From Prinia subflava (Eukaryota > Chordata > Aves > Passeriformes > Cisticolidae): DNA of 64,000 nucleotides. The stretch lies in NCBI RefSeq assembly GCF_021018805.1, contig NC_086247.1, positions 96,923,338-96,987,337 of the forward strand, written 5' to 3'. Of this stretch, positions 1-13,019 are shown piece by piece. Position 1 is the stretch's first letter, and the number at the start of each line of letters is the position of its first letter. Both the position numbers and the translations under genes were made by a program. The notes under the pieces are model-generated. The model was not told the DNA's origin and ran no database searches. It saw only the letters and a program-made list of their open reading frames with translations.

Positions 1-404
1 GTACAACCTGCAACTTGAAAACTTGGAATGGACTCCACTTCAGACTGTGGCCCTGCCACGAGCATGATTTTTCTCCATCTATATGTTTTCATTCAGTTTC
101 CTGACTTTATCTTCAAGTCAGTAGGTAGAACATGTTTAGCTCTTACCATCTACTGGCTTCTTTTAGCTTAGAAATCTTACAGGCAGATAATACATCAACA
201 GTATACACCATTTATGTGTTGGAAGTACAGTGAAATTTTCCATCTGTTTCAGAGTTAAATAGAAATTTCAGCTCAGGTCACTGAAAAAAAATGGAGTAGT
301 GTAAGATCTCCCATCAAAGAAAAACAATGACAAACTGTAGTGAGTTTAGCAAAGGTTCATCAAAATAATTAGGGTTCTCAAGTGTATGACATACAAGTAG
401 AACC

Positions 405-765
405 TGAGGGAATTCAGTTCATTTAGCTGGAAGAAGAGAAGGCTAATGAGGGATCTACTTGCTGTCGTTAACCACTTAAGTAGTAGCCGCAGAGAAGACA
501 GAGCCAGAATAATCCTAAATACTACTCAGAAAAAAGCACAAAAGGCAATTAATATAGTCTGTATCAAGGAAACTTCCTATTTGATACAAAAAAGTTTATC
601 TGTGAGGATGATCTCTAGATCTGCCAGTCAGGGAAACACTCAGCATGTACTCAAAGGTGGAACTAACTGCAAAGCCAGCCCTGCTTTGAGCAAGGAGGTC
701 AACCACTTGACCTCCAAAGGACCCATCCAAATTCAGCTAGTGTGCAATGCTACGAATATTTGTGA
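405..765 (+). mobile_element. Old CR1 LINE 3' fragment
   Basis: Diverged but recognisable CR1 3' untranslated region in plus orientation. Motifs in the expected order are a GGAAGAAGAGAAGGCT-like start, GAAGACAGAGCCAGA, a GGAAACTTCCTATTTGATAC stretch, then CTGTGAGGATGAT and a final TGACCTCCAAAGGACCCATCC end motif. The 134-codon reading frame across it (446-850) is not a gene. Divergence suggests an old insertion. Confidence 0.6.
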
Positions 766-2541
766 ACACACCTATGGTGTAGCTACTGTTCTTCATGGTT
801 GGCCAAGAACACTCAAAGGACACTGCATACAAACAAGCTGGATACACTGACAGTTGTTAGAAGTTCCATATAATTTTATTTATTATTTTGGTTGATTGGT
901 TGGGGGTGTTTTTAGTTGGTTTGCTTTGGGTTTTTTTAATCTAGTGTTTCAGAACATGTAGATTCTGCACTGTGACTGAGCCTTTTTCATTCTACTACTA
1001 TATATACACAATATCAAAAATAAAAAGGAATTCTCTCTCACCTTCATCTCGCAAATCATATCCCTTTTTTATTCTTGCTTTTACAGCAGAACAACACTTT
1101 CAACGCAGCAAACAGTAAAATATTTAAATAATCTCAACTTCTGCTCTCAGTCTATGACAAAGTCATGAAATGCAAAACAGTCTGTTCAAACAGACTTAAA
1201 AACCCCCTCCAAATGAAAAACCCAACCCCAATGTCTTTTACTCTGTTTTTCCTCTGATCTTGCTTTGGACCAGTATTACTGGAAAGCTGTACTGCAGCAT
1301 TTCCATTCCATCTCATTTGGTCAATGCATTTGTCGAGTCTTTTTGACCCTTGGCATCATTGCTAATTCTGTTCACTTTTCATTTAGCTCATAATTTTAGG
1401 AAGGGTTGGCTGTTTGATGCAACACAGCTGACAAATAAGGTTAAAAGCTGGACTTTTCTAACAGAGCATCCTGAAAGAAGACAGGACTATATGCAGCTTT
1501 TTTTCTTCTTCCTATAGTTAAAATAATCAGATTTTTTTCCATCCTTTTCTACTGCCCTTATGACACATTTTACTTATTAGACTCCAGTTATCCAGTAGGA
1601 AAATATATTAGCAATTTTACCAGGAAATACAACTTTGTAAGACTAACTTTTAAAATTCAGAATAGTGTGACTTCTTTCTTGACATAGATGTAGAAAAAGT
1701 TTTTAGCAGTTGTAAAAACTAAACCAATGTCTAGGAGATCAACAACAGAGAAAAATCTTTTACCAGTGCCCTACATCTTTCCTTTTACAGACTCCACATT
1801 TATGGAGGAACAAAAAGAGAGAATTATATTAAAGCGCATAACTGGTTCTATCATTGACAGCCCAAACTGCAGGCTTTCACACTGATGATGATGATGCACT
1901 AGCAGCTTCACAACTGCTGCAGGAGGAATCCTGAGGATGTAGAGCAACACACTGTGCAACATAGACATCATTCTTCTGTTTGTGTTTGCTGGGTAGCAAC
2001 ACGAGCAATTAATTTCCAATGTTTGTGTTTCTATATTCCAACAACTTTAGCAATGCAAAGTCTCAGGCACAGAACAGCCCCTGTCCAGATACAAGCTGAG
2101 CTTCTGTTAAAAAGCTGTGTGCCTATCTGTTAAATTTGGTCTGCTAAGGTACATTTAGGGTGTTAAAATCTGAAACACCCAAAATATGCATTCAGATCTC
2201 TAGTTAAATTCCTTGGAAGAAGCTGTGACCCATTGAGTGAAAAGACCACCCCTGGGCTCTTAAAGTCATGGTAGCAGTGGCAGCTGCAGGTAGCTGTCAG
2301 TTTGAAAGAAGCAATCTGCAGCATGGGCACAGATATGGACTCAAATGCCTAATGTGCAGCATTTCAAATTAGAAAAATTTTGTCAAATACATTTTTGCTT
2401 GCAATATGCTAATAAGGGGAAAAGTTTTTATGAGTAATGGGTAAAGTTTTTACATGCCCTGCATTAAATAGAAAGTTCTCTCTGTCACTACTTACAGTGT
2501 AAGAGTCAGAGCACTAGCACTCTATAAGGGCTGATAAGCAT

Positions 2542-4068
2542 TGTTGGGGGTTAGATCTCTTTCTTTTTTACTTACAGATTTTTTTTCCCATAAGTTGCTA
2601 GGAAACTAACTACTGGGTACATACGGGTACTTAAGCAAAACAAAGAAGCGGCCAAAGTCAAGAGAGGAGTGTAGCATCTGGCTACACTTCTTTTGTCTCA
2701 GGGAGTTTCTCTTGGAGGGAGAAGCTACCACGAGTTTTGGGGGCAGGTAAAGGGTGGAGTGGGGGAAGCCGCTCCCTCTTGCTCTAAGCATTGGAAGAAA
2801 ACCAGTCAAGTTGTTGCCTACTGTGGGGAGAATTCACTGTCACCACTGGAGTCTAGCCCTAAGGACCTACCACCATTTGCTCGTGTGTCCAGGAATCCTG
2901 AGCTCACCTTTTCCTGCCCTGCTGGGAGCCAGACTGCCACTGTCCCGCCCCTGTCACTTCTCTGGCACTGCTCTGGGTCTTTCTATGCTGTAGTCCCACA
3001 CCCCCTGCCCTGCCAGGGTGTCCCGCAGTTCCAGCTACCACCGTGGAGCTTCTGATACATCTTGGGATAAATGATGTGGGATAATTCGTGTTTATAATGT
3101 ATATGTAATATAAACCAAGTTGTGCTCTTTAAAAAAATGGTAAAAATCATTTGAGACTGGGGATAAATGGATTTGGGAATTTAAGACAACTCTGCCAGGA
3201 ACCCGGGAATGGCTGAATTTACAACAGAAAGGAGGGAAGGTCCGAGGAAGATGGGTCTTCTCTGGAGATGGAACTGCGAACAACCCAACCATTACCACCG
3301 ATATGGATCTCGCTCCACCATTGGGGATGCACATCTCAATGAATGATTCCCAGAAATCGTATTTAATATTCAGCTCCCCACTTGACTGGATGCCGAGGAT
3401 GAATCTACATGAATATGAAGAAGAACTGAAGGGACAAAAGAGAGTATGAAGTAATACCCTGTCCCACTAAAAAACTGTATATAAACAGGACTCACAAAAC
3501 CAAAGATGTGAACAGGGAAGCTACAGTCCTATGGAGGCCGCAGCTAAGGTTCACCCAGTGTCGATCCTGGGACTTGACACTGATTCTTTGATTGTTGGTT
3601 TACCTGAAATTCTGTTCAGTGACTTTTTTTAAAAAATCAATAAAATCATTTATTAATTTGGAATTGTCTTAACATTTATTACACATCTCATCCACCAGCC
3701 CAAGATTTCTGCTTGTTCCTGCCGTTCCAGCTTGGTGCTCCTCAGAGTCCTGCAGGGGCACCAAGATCAGACTGCCCCAGGGTTTTGTGAAGCAAAGCCT
3801 CTTCTCCATCACTTTCTGCCTCAGTCGAGAAGGCTGCCATGAGGTTCCTGGTTCTATTTTGTTGTTAATGGCATATTTGTTTGTTTGTTTGTTTGTTGTT
3901 TGTTTGCCGTGTTACACATATTAATAAAGAATTTTATACCTACCCTCATATCCTTCCCTGAGAGCCCCTAATTTCAAAATTATAATAATTTGGAGGGAAA
4001 GGGTTTACATTCTCCATTCTAAGGGAGGCTCCTGCCTTCCCTAGACACCTGTCTTTCAAACAAAGACA
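2542..4068 (+). mobile_element. Solo LTR, 5-bp-TSD family, copy A (interrupted by a second LTR)
   Basis: It begins TGTTGGGGGTTAGAT and ends CTTTCAAACAAAGACA, and is flanked by a perfect 5-bp duplication AGCAT (2537-2541 and 4069-4073). Copies B and C share its ends and interior. An unrelated LTR sits inside at 3062-3683; without it this copy would be about 0.9 kb. An AATAAA hexamer occurs near 3922 in plus orientation. No gag, pol or env sequence follows, so it is a solo LTR. The 5-bp duplication is typical of ERVL-type (class III) avian elements. The class assignment is inference. Confidence 0.88.
3062..3683 (+). mobile_element. Nested solo LTR, 4-bp-TSD family, inside copy A
   Basis: This 622-bp element splits the outer LTR and is flanked by CATC on both sides (3058-3061 and 3684-3687). 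Copy B shows the unbroken outer sequence at this point, ...GATACATCTCATCC. The element ends CATTTATTACA; its first bases (TTGGGATAAATG) are a decayed form of the TGTAATAAATG start seen in the sister copy at 34825. It contains a TATATAAA-like promoter sequence near 3478. Confidence 0.87.
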
Positions 4069-4136
4069 AGCATACAGTCACCTAAGTAAAAATAGCACCA
4101 GAGTCTATTTGTCTAGAAAATTCACAGCTTACAAGA

Positions 4137-4485
4137 TGTGGATGCTGAAAGCCTGGTCAGAGAGAGAGATTAGGCAGCAGCAGAGTCTGTGGGAAAGCAA
4201 GTCACATAACTTTCTCACATTGGCCTGAGAATTTGTGAGGGGGAATCAAAACAGTCCTTGCAGGTGCTGTTTTTCCAACTTGCTGTTTACTTGCAAGGTG
4301 TTTTCAAAGGGTGTTGTTCCTGAGTAGGCAATGATGGTGAAGTGTTGGTTTGAGGGCCAATCATGTCTTATTCTCTTGGAACTGTCTATAAAAAGGACAA
4401 TGTACAATAAAGACTTGCTCTTGTCTTTTGGAAGAAGACCAGAGTCATGTCGATATTCCTGTTGTCTCTATATACAGTAGCAACA
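4137..4485 (+). mobile_element. Small solo LTR (about 350 bp)
   Basis: It has the LTR layout TGTGGATG...CTATAAAAAGG, then AATAAAG about 17 bases later, then a short downstream part ending AGCAACA. The flanks ACAAGA and GCAAGA form a 6-bp duplication with one mismatch. Size and plan resemble the LTR at 13020-13370. It lies only 68 bases after copy A. Family name unknown. Confidence 0.65.
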
Positions 4486-5511
4486 GCAAGAACTATGAAA
4501 ACTTCATTGAAGTAAAGTAAACTGAATATTTTTAGAAGAGTCAGATGCCAAAAAAGACTCAAGGTTCTGTTAGGCATACAGGTGGATTTACTGGGTCATA
4601 ACTGCTCTGTGGAAAAGAGAAATTTTACATGACTGGAAAAAGAAGACTATATGAGAACAGTGTGATATGCTCCCCCAGACGTAACCCAAATGATTAAATC
4701 AAATTCATTTTGCAGAGAAAAATATTTCCCACAAATACAGATGGAATTGCATTTTGAATGGAAGTAATAAATTAAAAAGACTAGGTGTAGCAATTATAGA
4801 CCTATTGTATCACTCAATTACTTCCTTCTGTAGCCTTCTTTTTCTTCTTTTAATCAGGTCAGAAAAAAATCCAACTAATTTCTATTAAAAACTTCTAGTA
4901 ATACATGGATTATAGGCATCAAATTCTTTCACTGTTAAAAGGTCAATTAGAGTATTCTTAAGATATGATAGAAAGCACGCCAAAAGCAGTTCTACTTGTG
5001 AAACATTCCAGTTGCTAACAGTAAATTAACAATAAAGTGAAAAGACAAGCACTTCTAGTTACTATATATTTCATCTATACAAAGCAAAAAAAGTCATCAT
5101 GAATCTAAGTTGTTTTCTCTCTGTTATATTGCATAATGTTCATTCCATGCTGGGAGGAAAAGAATCAAATCACCCACAGAAAAGACATAAGTAGACAAAA
5201 CCTGTTGACTGGTGATGGAAAGATATAAAGCCTAGTAATTTATTATAATATAGAAGGCAAATAATCTGCTTCATGCAACCAAACCATATTGATTATCAGT
5301 AAAGGAGGATGTACTCCAAGACAAAAATACTGCCTTTTCAAGAAGAGTGATGAAAATTTTGTTTGTTTTCCAGTTACTCCATGGCGATAGGACTGCAATG
5401 CAGGATCTTTAAAATCTGCTCAGTTTATGCTAGATAAAACAACAAAATAATGAAGTGATGTGACAGCCTTTGCCACTTTTCTTGCAGCTGTGGCATGCAA
5501 GTTAGAACAAA

Positions 5512-5722
5512 TACAGAAAGGGTGGCATTGAAATGGGTTGCCCAGAGAAGTGGTGGACTCACCATCCCTGGAGGTGTTTAAGAAAAGACGGGATTGGTAC
5601 TCAGAACCATAGTCTAGTTGACATGATGGTGCTTGGTCATAGGTTGGACTTGATGATCTCAAAGGTCTTTTCCAGCCTAGTTGATTCTGTGTGATTTTGT
5701 GTGCTTCTGTGTGAATCTCAAG
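5512..5722 (+). mobile_element. CR1 LINE 3' end
   Basis: It has a typical CR1 tail: TGGGTTGCCCAGAGAAGTGG, CCATCCCTGGAGGTGTTTAA, GGTTGGACTTGATGATCTCA, then an imperfect 8-bp-type tail (GATTCTGTGTGATTTTGTGT). It is in plus orientation and strongly 5' truncated, as is usual for CR1 insertions. Confidence 0.85.
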
Positions 5723-8052
5723 ATGCTGAATTTCTTCCTATTTGATCACGAGCCAGAGAAATTGTGATCAAACTTTTGAGCTGTAAATTCATCTGCGATT
5801 GACAATAAATTATGCCACAGGTGTGCACTGTAGATAAGTGCTCTAGATAATTCTGACATTTCAAGAGTTTTACATCTTAAATAGAATTTTGCAAAGGACG
5901 CTCCTAAGCTGCATTTGCTTATTAAGAATCATCAATCTTTCAGCTAATTTTTCCTGAAATTCAAAAGACTGAAAATAGTAATTTCCTCTTTCTCAAACAT
6001 TGCTTTAATTTCTCTTTTCAAATAAACTACTGGGGTTTTTTGTGTTTTGGTTTAGTTTGGTTTTTTCTATGAATAGTTTTTGGACAAAAATAAAACTGTG
6101 GTTTTAGTCATCTGCATTGGAATGTTTAGAACATGATTCAACACAGCAAACCAGCCAGGACACAGAGCACCGTACCTCTAACCAGCATCCACTTCCCTCT
6201 AGCTGGATAACTAAATAAGGATTCAGGAAAAAAAGTGGTATTCACCCGGGTTTTCAGAATGTTCATAGTATTGCTCAGAGACTTCGGATAAGAAAGCAGA
6301 AAGAATTTTCTGAGACTGCTTGGCATGGCTTTGTATGTACATGGTAAGTTAGGAAAGGGAAATGTCAATCTCTTCAGAGAAACAGCTAGTTTCCAAAGGT
6401 CAAACAGATATGGTACTCACTTTCATGGATTTTTCATGGCTGTCCACTTTTATGTGTTATTCAAATAATAGATGCAGATAGCATCTGATTTACACTGCTA
6501 CAAATAAAAGATAACTAATATATTTGAATACCCCATTGGTGAATAACTCACTAGCACACAAGAAGAAATTTTACAGATGGTGATTTGCAATTTATCGGAA
6601 GGTAATTACTGATGTTTGAGGCAGACTGAGACACCTCAAGAGACGCATATGAATATACAGGAATAATTTGTAAGTTTTATCAATAGTACTTCCCTATGAT
6701 TTTTGCACCCTATGACCTCCATTCCTGGACACAGCTCTATTGCTGTTAATGATACACAGCATCATATGTCTTTGCCTTGTCTCTGGAGCCAGCAAAGTTA
6801 CACCATTCTCTTAAAGGTTCTCTTAAAGCTGGCAATGGTTAACAGTGATGGCAGGCCAATTTCTGTAAAGGCAAAAACTAACACATTCTGAGAAATCTTT
6901 CCCTTCATGAAAACTTGATCAGTTCTCATCACTACTTGGCTATCTGTAGAAGTACTTTTAGTAATTTTACTTAGCTGGCTGTGCTGGACTGTTTTCTCAG
7001 CTGACGAAATAAATGAGTCCTTTCAAAACTAGAGAGGTGCCGCCACAGAGTGAATTGCTGCAATAAATACAGAGAGGTGAGGCCAAGTAAAAAACCACTC
7101 AGATATCACTGAGGTTGGACACAAACCTCAGAGGCATTTTACTGCAGGAGAATCAGACTTTCTAGAGCAACCAAAGAAATGAGGTAGACAGTCTAGCTAA
7201 GCCCCCTACTTCTGCTGAGCTTCTGGGAGTCAGCGATTGCAGTAGGAAAACGGAGGCAAAGATACACTGACTGATGTCAGTGCTGACAATGAAAGAACAA
7301 AGGATTCTGATGAAAGCCAAACACCGTCTATTTAAAAAATTAAAATAAAGTAAGTTAAATTTTAGGCAAACAGTTTGAAAGGCATAACAGGATTAGTTAG
7401 GTGGAAATCGTTAATAGAAAAACTTATTTAGGTGGTCTAAGGGGCTCTGAGATTAAGAGATATGGTCTAGATATTTTTTTCTTGAAATAAAATCCATCTA
7501 AAGTAATATTTACAACACTTCACAAAGCTATAAGTTTTTGAAATTAAGAGAATGATCATGTTTCTAAAGCATGAAGTGTGAATCATGTGAATGTTTAATA
7601 TAATAAATTTTATATATTAAATAGAAATCTATCTCTCTTTCTATCTGGGTCAAGTGTCCTGTAAAAGCCCAAGGCATTCAGGTGTATGGTCAGATTTGTG
7701 GCTTCTTACACAAATCAAAATTTTCATATTTTCTCTCAGTGCATTTTATAATGCTTTGTAATGTAATTAATACTTACATGACTGTAAGTATTAATATAAT
7801 ATAAAATATCAAGAAGACATAATCCAACTTTACTTAAGAGAAATGTGATGGCTTTTTAAAAACTAGTAACTCTATCAGGGTATGTATCAGGGAACATGTA
7901 TTAAAAAAGCACATTTACATAAGTTTTTAACTATGAAAGTCAGCAAAAAAGATTCTTTTAATTAAAAAAAATTCTGCCTATGGAAATCAGATTAATTATT
8001 TAAGTGCCTTTAGGAACTGAATATAATCCAGTAAATTATGCATAAATAGAAT

Positions 8053-8053
<1 letters not shown>

Positions 8054-8099
<46 letters not shown>
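8054..8099. repeat. AAT trinucleotide microsatellite
   Basis: About fifteen uninterrupted AAT units directly abutting the 3' end of the reverse CR1 at 8100. The repeat probably grew from the CR1 tail or target site. Confidence 0.95.
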
Positions 8100-9080
8100 T
8101 GAATCAAAAAATGGTTTGGATTGGAAGGGTTCTCAAAGATCTTCTAGTTCCAAACCCCTGCCATAGGCAAGGACACCTTCCACTAGACCAGGTTGTTTAA
8201 AGCCCCATCCAACCTAGCCTTGAACACTCTCAGGGCTGGGCCCTCCACAGATTCTCTGAGCAACCTGTTCCAGTGTCTCTCCACTATCAGACTATAGAAT
8301 TTCTTTCCAATAACTAACCTAACCAACTCTCCTTCAACTGGAAGCCATTACTCCTTGTCCTATCACTACAGCTCCTGCCAGAATCTCTCTCTGGCTTCCC
8401 TGTAGGCCCCCTTCAGATACTGGAAATTGCTGTGAGGTCTCACACAACCTTCTCTTATCCAGGCTCAAGAGCCCAAATTTTCTTAACCTGTCCTTGTAGA
8501 GGAGGTGCTCCAGTCCTCTTGTCAACTTTATGGTCCTCCTTTGGACTTGCTCCAACAGTTCCTTGTACTTATGGTGGGGGTACCAATACTGTACACAGTA
8601 CTCCAGGTAGAGTCTTACAGAACAGAGTAGAGAGGTAGAATCATCTCCTTCAACCTGCTAGCTACTCTCCTTGTAAGGCAGGACACTGTTCGCTTTCTGG
8701 GCTGTGAGTGCACACTGCCTGCTCACGCAACTCAGACTGAGTTTTCATCAACCATCATTCCCCATTTCTTATCCATAGGTCATTCTTATCCAGTTCTCTA
8801 TTCAAGCTGTAGGTGTACCTACAATTGCCCTGACCCAGCTGCTGCTGACTTTAGTGATCTTCATGAGGTTCAAAAAGCCCCACCTCTCAAGCCTGTCCAG
8901 GTCCCTCTGGATGGCATCCCTTTCTTCCAGTGTGTTGACTGCACTACACAGCTTGGTGCCATCAGCAAACCTTTTGGGGGTTCACTGTCCATGTAATTGA
9001 TAAGGATGCTGAACAGCATTGGCCTCACCACTGACCCCTGTGGGACACCATTTTTCACTGGTCTCCAGGTGGACAATAAG
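8100..9080 (-). mobile_element. CR1 LINE, 3' kilobase including the end of reverse transcriptase
   Basis: In minus orientation the high-coordinate end reads VPQGSVVRPMLFSILIN and MDSEP (8870-9076), the CR1 reverse-transcriptase motif around the B/C region. Further on, the matching codons for KLC and RDLDRL are frame-shifted. The 3' UTR follows towards 8100, with the reversed motifs GTTCCAAACCCCTGCC and GAGCAACCTGTTCCAGTGTC. The coding part carries frameshifts and is dead. Confidence 0.9.
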
Positions 9081-11552
9081 CTGTTGACTGCATAGACTAA
9101 TAGATAATTATAGATTATTATTTTCTAACAAAATAAAAATGGTAACAAAACAAAGAAATTTATTCCTTCAGTGGCTGCTTAGCAGGTCTCTCACATCAAA
9201 CCAGCAGGCAGATCAGAGCACAAAAGTTAGCCGACTCAACACAAGATTTAAAAAATGGGAATAATCTACAATTTGTTCATATTTAAAATGTAACAGGTAT
9301 GTGAATGAGTCATCTTACACTGTTATCATTCTTGGCTAGAGTGATAGTGATGAAAAATTTTCCTGTCTGACCAAATATAGTAGATGTGAAGCATGTGTCT
9401 TCTAAACAAGTAATTTTTAACAAACCTCCACATAGTCTTATTTTTCTTCAAATTCAATGTATTCTTGGTCATCTGTTGCTCGTAACATTGATTTTCATTC
9501 CACTTAGTATCATACTATCCCGAGTCAGCTCATGTTAATGTCAGAGATTATATATAAAGAATTAAAACTGCATTTCAGCTGCTGAGGTGCAAGAGGAAGG
9601 AATACAATATTAAATCAGAAAATACCTGAATTCACCAGGTAAAACTCTGTCTTGTCTATGCCTCATGGGTAGTGTTCTATTTTTATGTCTCTGAAGAGGC
9701 AATGAATGAACTGGGGTAGGAGGGACATCAGGCAGTTATTTAGAAGGCAAATACTCTATTATGTAGCTCATGGTCAGCGATCAGTATGCAAGAGTACAAA
9801 GACTGGGGATGGCTGAGATGGACTGCTACAAACAGCATAGTGGCATGCTGATTGACCTGCAAGCCCAGTTGAGAAGCCAGTCAACACCAGTAAAATTCAT
9901 GAAGTGTTTCTTTCTTGGCTGAACCGCCATTGATGCATGTCAGAGAGCAACTGTTAGTCGAGCTGTAGATCAGCATTTGCCATTTCCACAGACTCATCAG
10001 TGACACCCATGGGTAAGATGGCATTTGTGTTTATGTAGCTGATGACAAACCAAGCAGTCCTTTCCCTGCAGTCACCAGTAGTTTCTCAGAAATCTTGCAA
10101 AGACAAAGAAATGTGTGCTCTCACAGCAGTACACTCGCATTCTTGCACATTAAACATGCATTGACCTGGCTTCCTTCCATCATAGATTGTCAAGTTTCTG
10201 TTCCTTAGTCACTGGTTTTTGTAGCACAATTGACACAATACCATTTCTCTATGTAATTCCCTTTTGTCTCTGCTTGTCTTTTTGCACCAACCTATGGAAC
10301 AATTTCCTGGAATTCCTCTATTTATTTCCCCAATATGAAATAAAACCTGATACATTGTAAAATAAAAACGAAATTATACATAATGCTGAAGGAGTGAAAA
10401 CAACAGGAAACCAAGACAAACAATCTAGCAGCAGTAAGCAAAACACCTACCTTAAATAAACTCTTCCCTGCATTTTCTTCCTTATTGGATTTATTAATTT
10501 AGGAAATATTGATTTCCTAAAAAAATGCTAGTCCTGATTTCAAGAAAGCCACGAAAAACCACTCTCACTGACTACCAAAACAGAATTTAACCCACTGTTT
10601 TCCCACCTGTTTTCTTTCATATTATTTAAAACTGAATTTAATCATATATACCAGAGGAACAAAATGTGAAATTCCATGATTTTCACAGTGGATGAGAAAA
10701 CTCCATCTCTCTAATAAGATGTTTTAGAGGAAGTACATAAAATCACTCCTGTAACAGCCTTTCCAGAATAAAACAACAGGATTTTCAGTCCCAGAATCAA
10801 ACTACCCTGGTGACTGGACTCCCAACATTTCCATTAAAAACTTACAGTCATCAAATTAAGACCAAAAAACTAATTGCAGATATGATATTCAAGATGACCT
10901 GTTTCTCTATGGTTATGTTTTTCTCAGACACTTGATGGCTAAAACCCTCAAATATGGAGTTCTGACTCCTTAAAAACCTGTTGTGTATAAAAACGTCACT
11001 GTAAAACCCGACCAATGCTTTCAGAATTGGGTACCATAATTTTCCTCTTGAAGGTTAAAACCTCTGAATTAAACTTATTTGCAAAGAGTTTCAGAAGATA
11101 AGGGTCCAAAAATCTGTATCCCAAATTCTCTGGCTGAGATAAAAGGCAATAAAATTTCTCTTGGCCTGTTAAGCATGTTATGATAGATAACTTCAAAGAT
11201 AAGCCTCATCTGATGTAGAAAAGGTTTATCAAATTGAATGTGTTTACACAACAGTTATGGACTTTCAAGACTCCTACTGAGGTCACAAGAAACGTTTTTC
11301 AGTAGAACAAAAGGCTGCACTCAGTAACTAGTTGAGGAGGAAAGGTGTGACTGTAGGCACACTTGTTGGTAAACCACTGTCACTACTTCATCACATACTG
11401 AGACTCAAAATGTTATCATTGCACTGCTAAGCCTTCAAGAGTGTTTGAAGAGCTTTCAGGAAAAAAACCCAACAACAACCTAGTATTGTCTGCTTTCAGA
11501 ATAACACAGAAGAGTTTTTAAATTGTGCAAAAGTATCACTGAATTAGCTCAC

Positions 11553-11694
11553 CTTCCTACGATGGGATGGCACAATAAAATACGTTTCAATATTATGCTT
11601 CTTCAAGAAACTATTCCTTTCGTGACCATGTCCTGGTTCTACCTCATAGTCCCCATTTAGGCACTCTAAGGTGGTCTTTGTAATGTGAACTTTC
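11553..11694 (-). CDS. ADCY1: ADCY1 exon, probably exon 7: end of the C1a domain
   Basis: The exon gives the last base of a Gly codon and 47 codons from [16 protein letters not shown] to [12 protein letters not shown], ending in phase 0. It closes the C1a fold: the KVHIT strand, the [12 protein letters not shown] loop and the ETYFIV strand. The acceptor is TTTCCAG|G and the donor AAG|GTGAGC. Two conservative differences from the mammalian sequence I recall are LKKHN (Lys for Thr) and TYF (Tyr for Phe). The next coding exon (C1b, with the calmodulin-binding region) was looked for on the minus strand down to position 1 and not found. Intron 7 is therefore longer than 11.5 kb. Confidence 0.96.
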
Positions 11695-11821
11695 CTGGAA
11701 AGAAAAATTAGACATTGTTTAAAGCAAAGATACATTTTGAGCTACTTACTACTGAAATACACTCCTGTACAGAAGTTCATAAAGAGGTCAGTAGATCAAT
11801 TTACATGCTAGACCACAGGGG

Positions 11822-11857
<36 letters not shown>

Positions 11858-11874
11858 AAGAAAGAAAGAAAAAG
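11822..11874. repeat. A34 tract followed by GAAA repeats
   Basis: Thirty-four consecutive A bases, then GAAAGAAAGAAAGAAAAAG. On the minus strand this is a pyrimidine tract of about 53 bases, roughly 130-180 bases upstream of the ADCY1 exon at 11694. It causes spurious Lys- or Phe-rich reading frames on both strands. Confidence 0.95.
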
Positions 11875-13019
11875 TTTTGTTTTCTACTTTTAGCCAAATT
11901 GAACATAGAAAAAAATTCTATTACATTATTTTCTAAACTTGGGCAAAGTGAACAATAAGATAACTGTTGACTATCCAAACACTTGCAGATTTGCTGATTT
12001 GTAGAAAGTGAGTGTCTGCACATCATCTTTTATGTTGTGTGGCTTTCTTAAGTTTTTATCTCAACAGCTGCTTGGAAAAACATCCTGGTATTTTAAACTT
12101 GTGAAATCATGCTCCAAACATCTCGTGTGTATAAAGCAGAAACTTCTTTTTTTGTTTCACTTCACATCTCTGACTCATATAATTCATTTACTCTGTTTTG
12201 TAGGCAGATTTCTGATTCACTTTGTTTTAGCAACACACACATCTTTAATATTGTTTCTGAGTTTTCTTATCCTGAAAAAGTTTTCACATTTTCTCCTGAA
12301 AGACCCCTTATATTTGAAATGTCTTCAGAGAAGGTATCTGAAAAGACTTTACTGCTTTCCCCTAATAAACATGTGGTCAATTTTTTTTTTCCACTGGGTA
12401 ACTTTAAGGTAATGAATACCTAAAATATGCTGCCAAAATAATCTAAACCAGATGTACGCAATAAACAGAAACTCACTCATAATTACTACAAAAAATAATT
12501 GATTCTTTGTCCTTATTTACAACAATAAAGATCTTGTAAAAATCAAAAAGAGGATGGCAGGTCCTAGTCCAAATGTAAGCTACACACAGAACACCCACGC
12601 TCCTTTGCAAATGTTCACTGTGTGTATTTAAATTGTGTCCAAGGCTGTCCAATGAGTACCTAAAGTTCCAGGACATGCCCCATGGATTGGCTGCAGGTTT
12701 GTGTGCTACTGTATAATTTGCAAATGTCATCAATATCTGAGTTCATAAACAGGTATATCTTTTCTATAGCACTTGGTTAGCATTGGAAATCTCGTCATGT
12801 AAAAGGAGCAAGGCATCCCCCTCCCCCCTCAAGGTATAAAGCTATTTAAGGGTAAAAATTTCCTGGAATACCTACATGCTTACTTTTGTAGCATGAAATG
12901 ATCAAAGTCTAGCATTCTTACATTCCTAGTATTGTCTCATTCCTACTTTTTATATTGGACAATTCTAAAAACAATTTTGTTTGAAAATGTTTTGCTTCTA
13001 ATCTAACCTCTTACACAAA

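Larger units (their letters stand above)
1..11552 (-). other. ADCY1: ADCY1 intron 7 (partial)
   Basis: AT-rich intronic DNA with no supported exon. It holds an old CR1 fragment (405-765), the nested LTR block and an adjacent LTR (2542-4485), a CR1 3' end (5512-5722), an AAT microsatellite (8054-8099) and a reverse CR1 (8100-9080). Between these, 1-400, 770-2540, 4492-5510, 5725-8050 and 9085-11552 show nothing I can name beyond scattered short chance reading frames. Confidence 0.8.

Noticed and set aside
446..850. 134-codon plus-strand open reading frame
   Set aside because: Its first two thirds overlap recognisable CR1 3' UTR motifs in order; the protein has no known domain.
6138..6368. Possible next ADCY1 exon, because of a short TRVN-like match on the minus strand
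   Set aside because: Only four residues match; the surrounding translation does not fit the C1b region and there are no suitable splice sites.
12008..12423. Two overlapping plus-strand frames of 134 and 104 codons in ADCY1 intron 6
   Set aside because: The stretch is T-rich, so stops are few in several frames. Neither protein shows a recognisable domain, and the longer one is hydrophobic low complexity. No promoter or splice context was seen.
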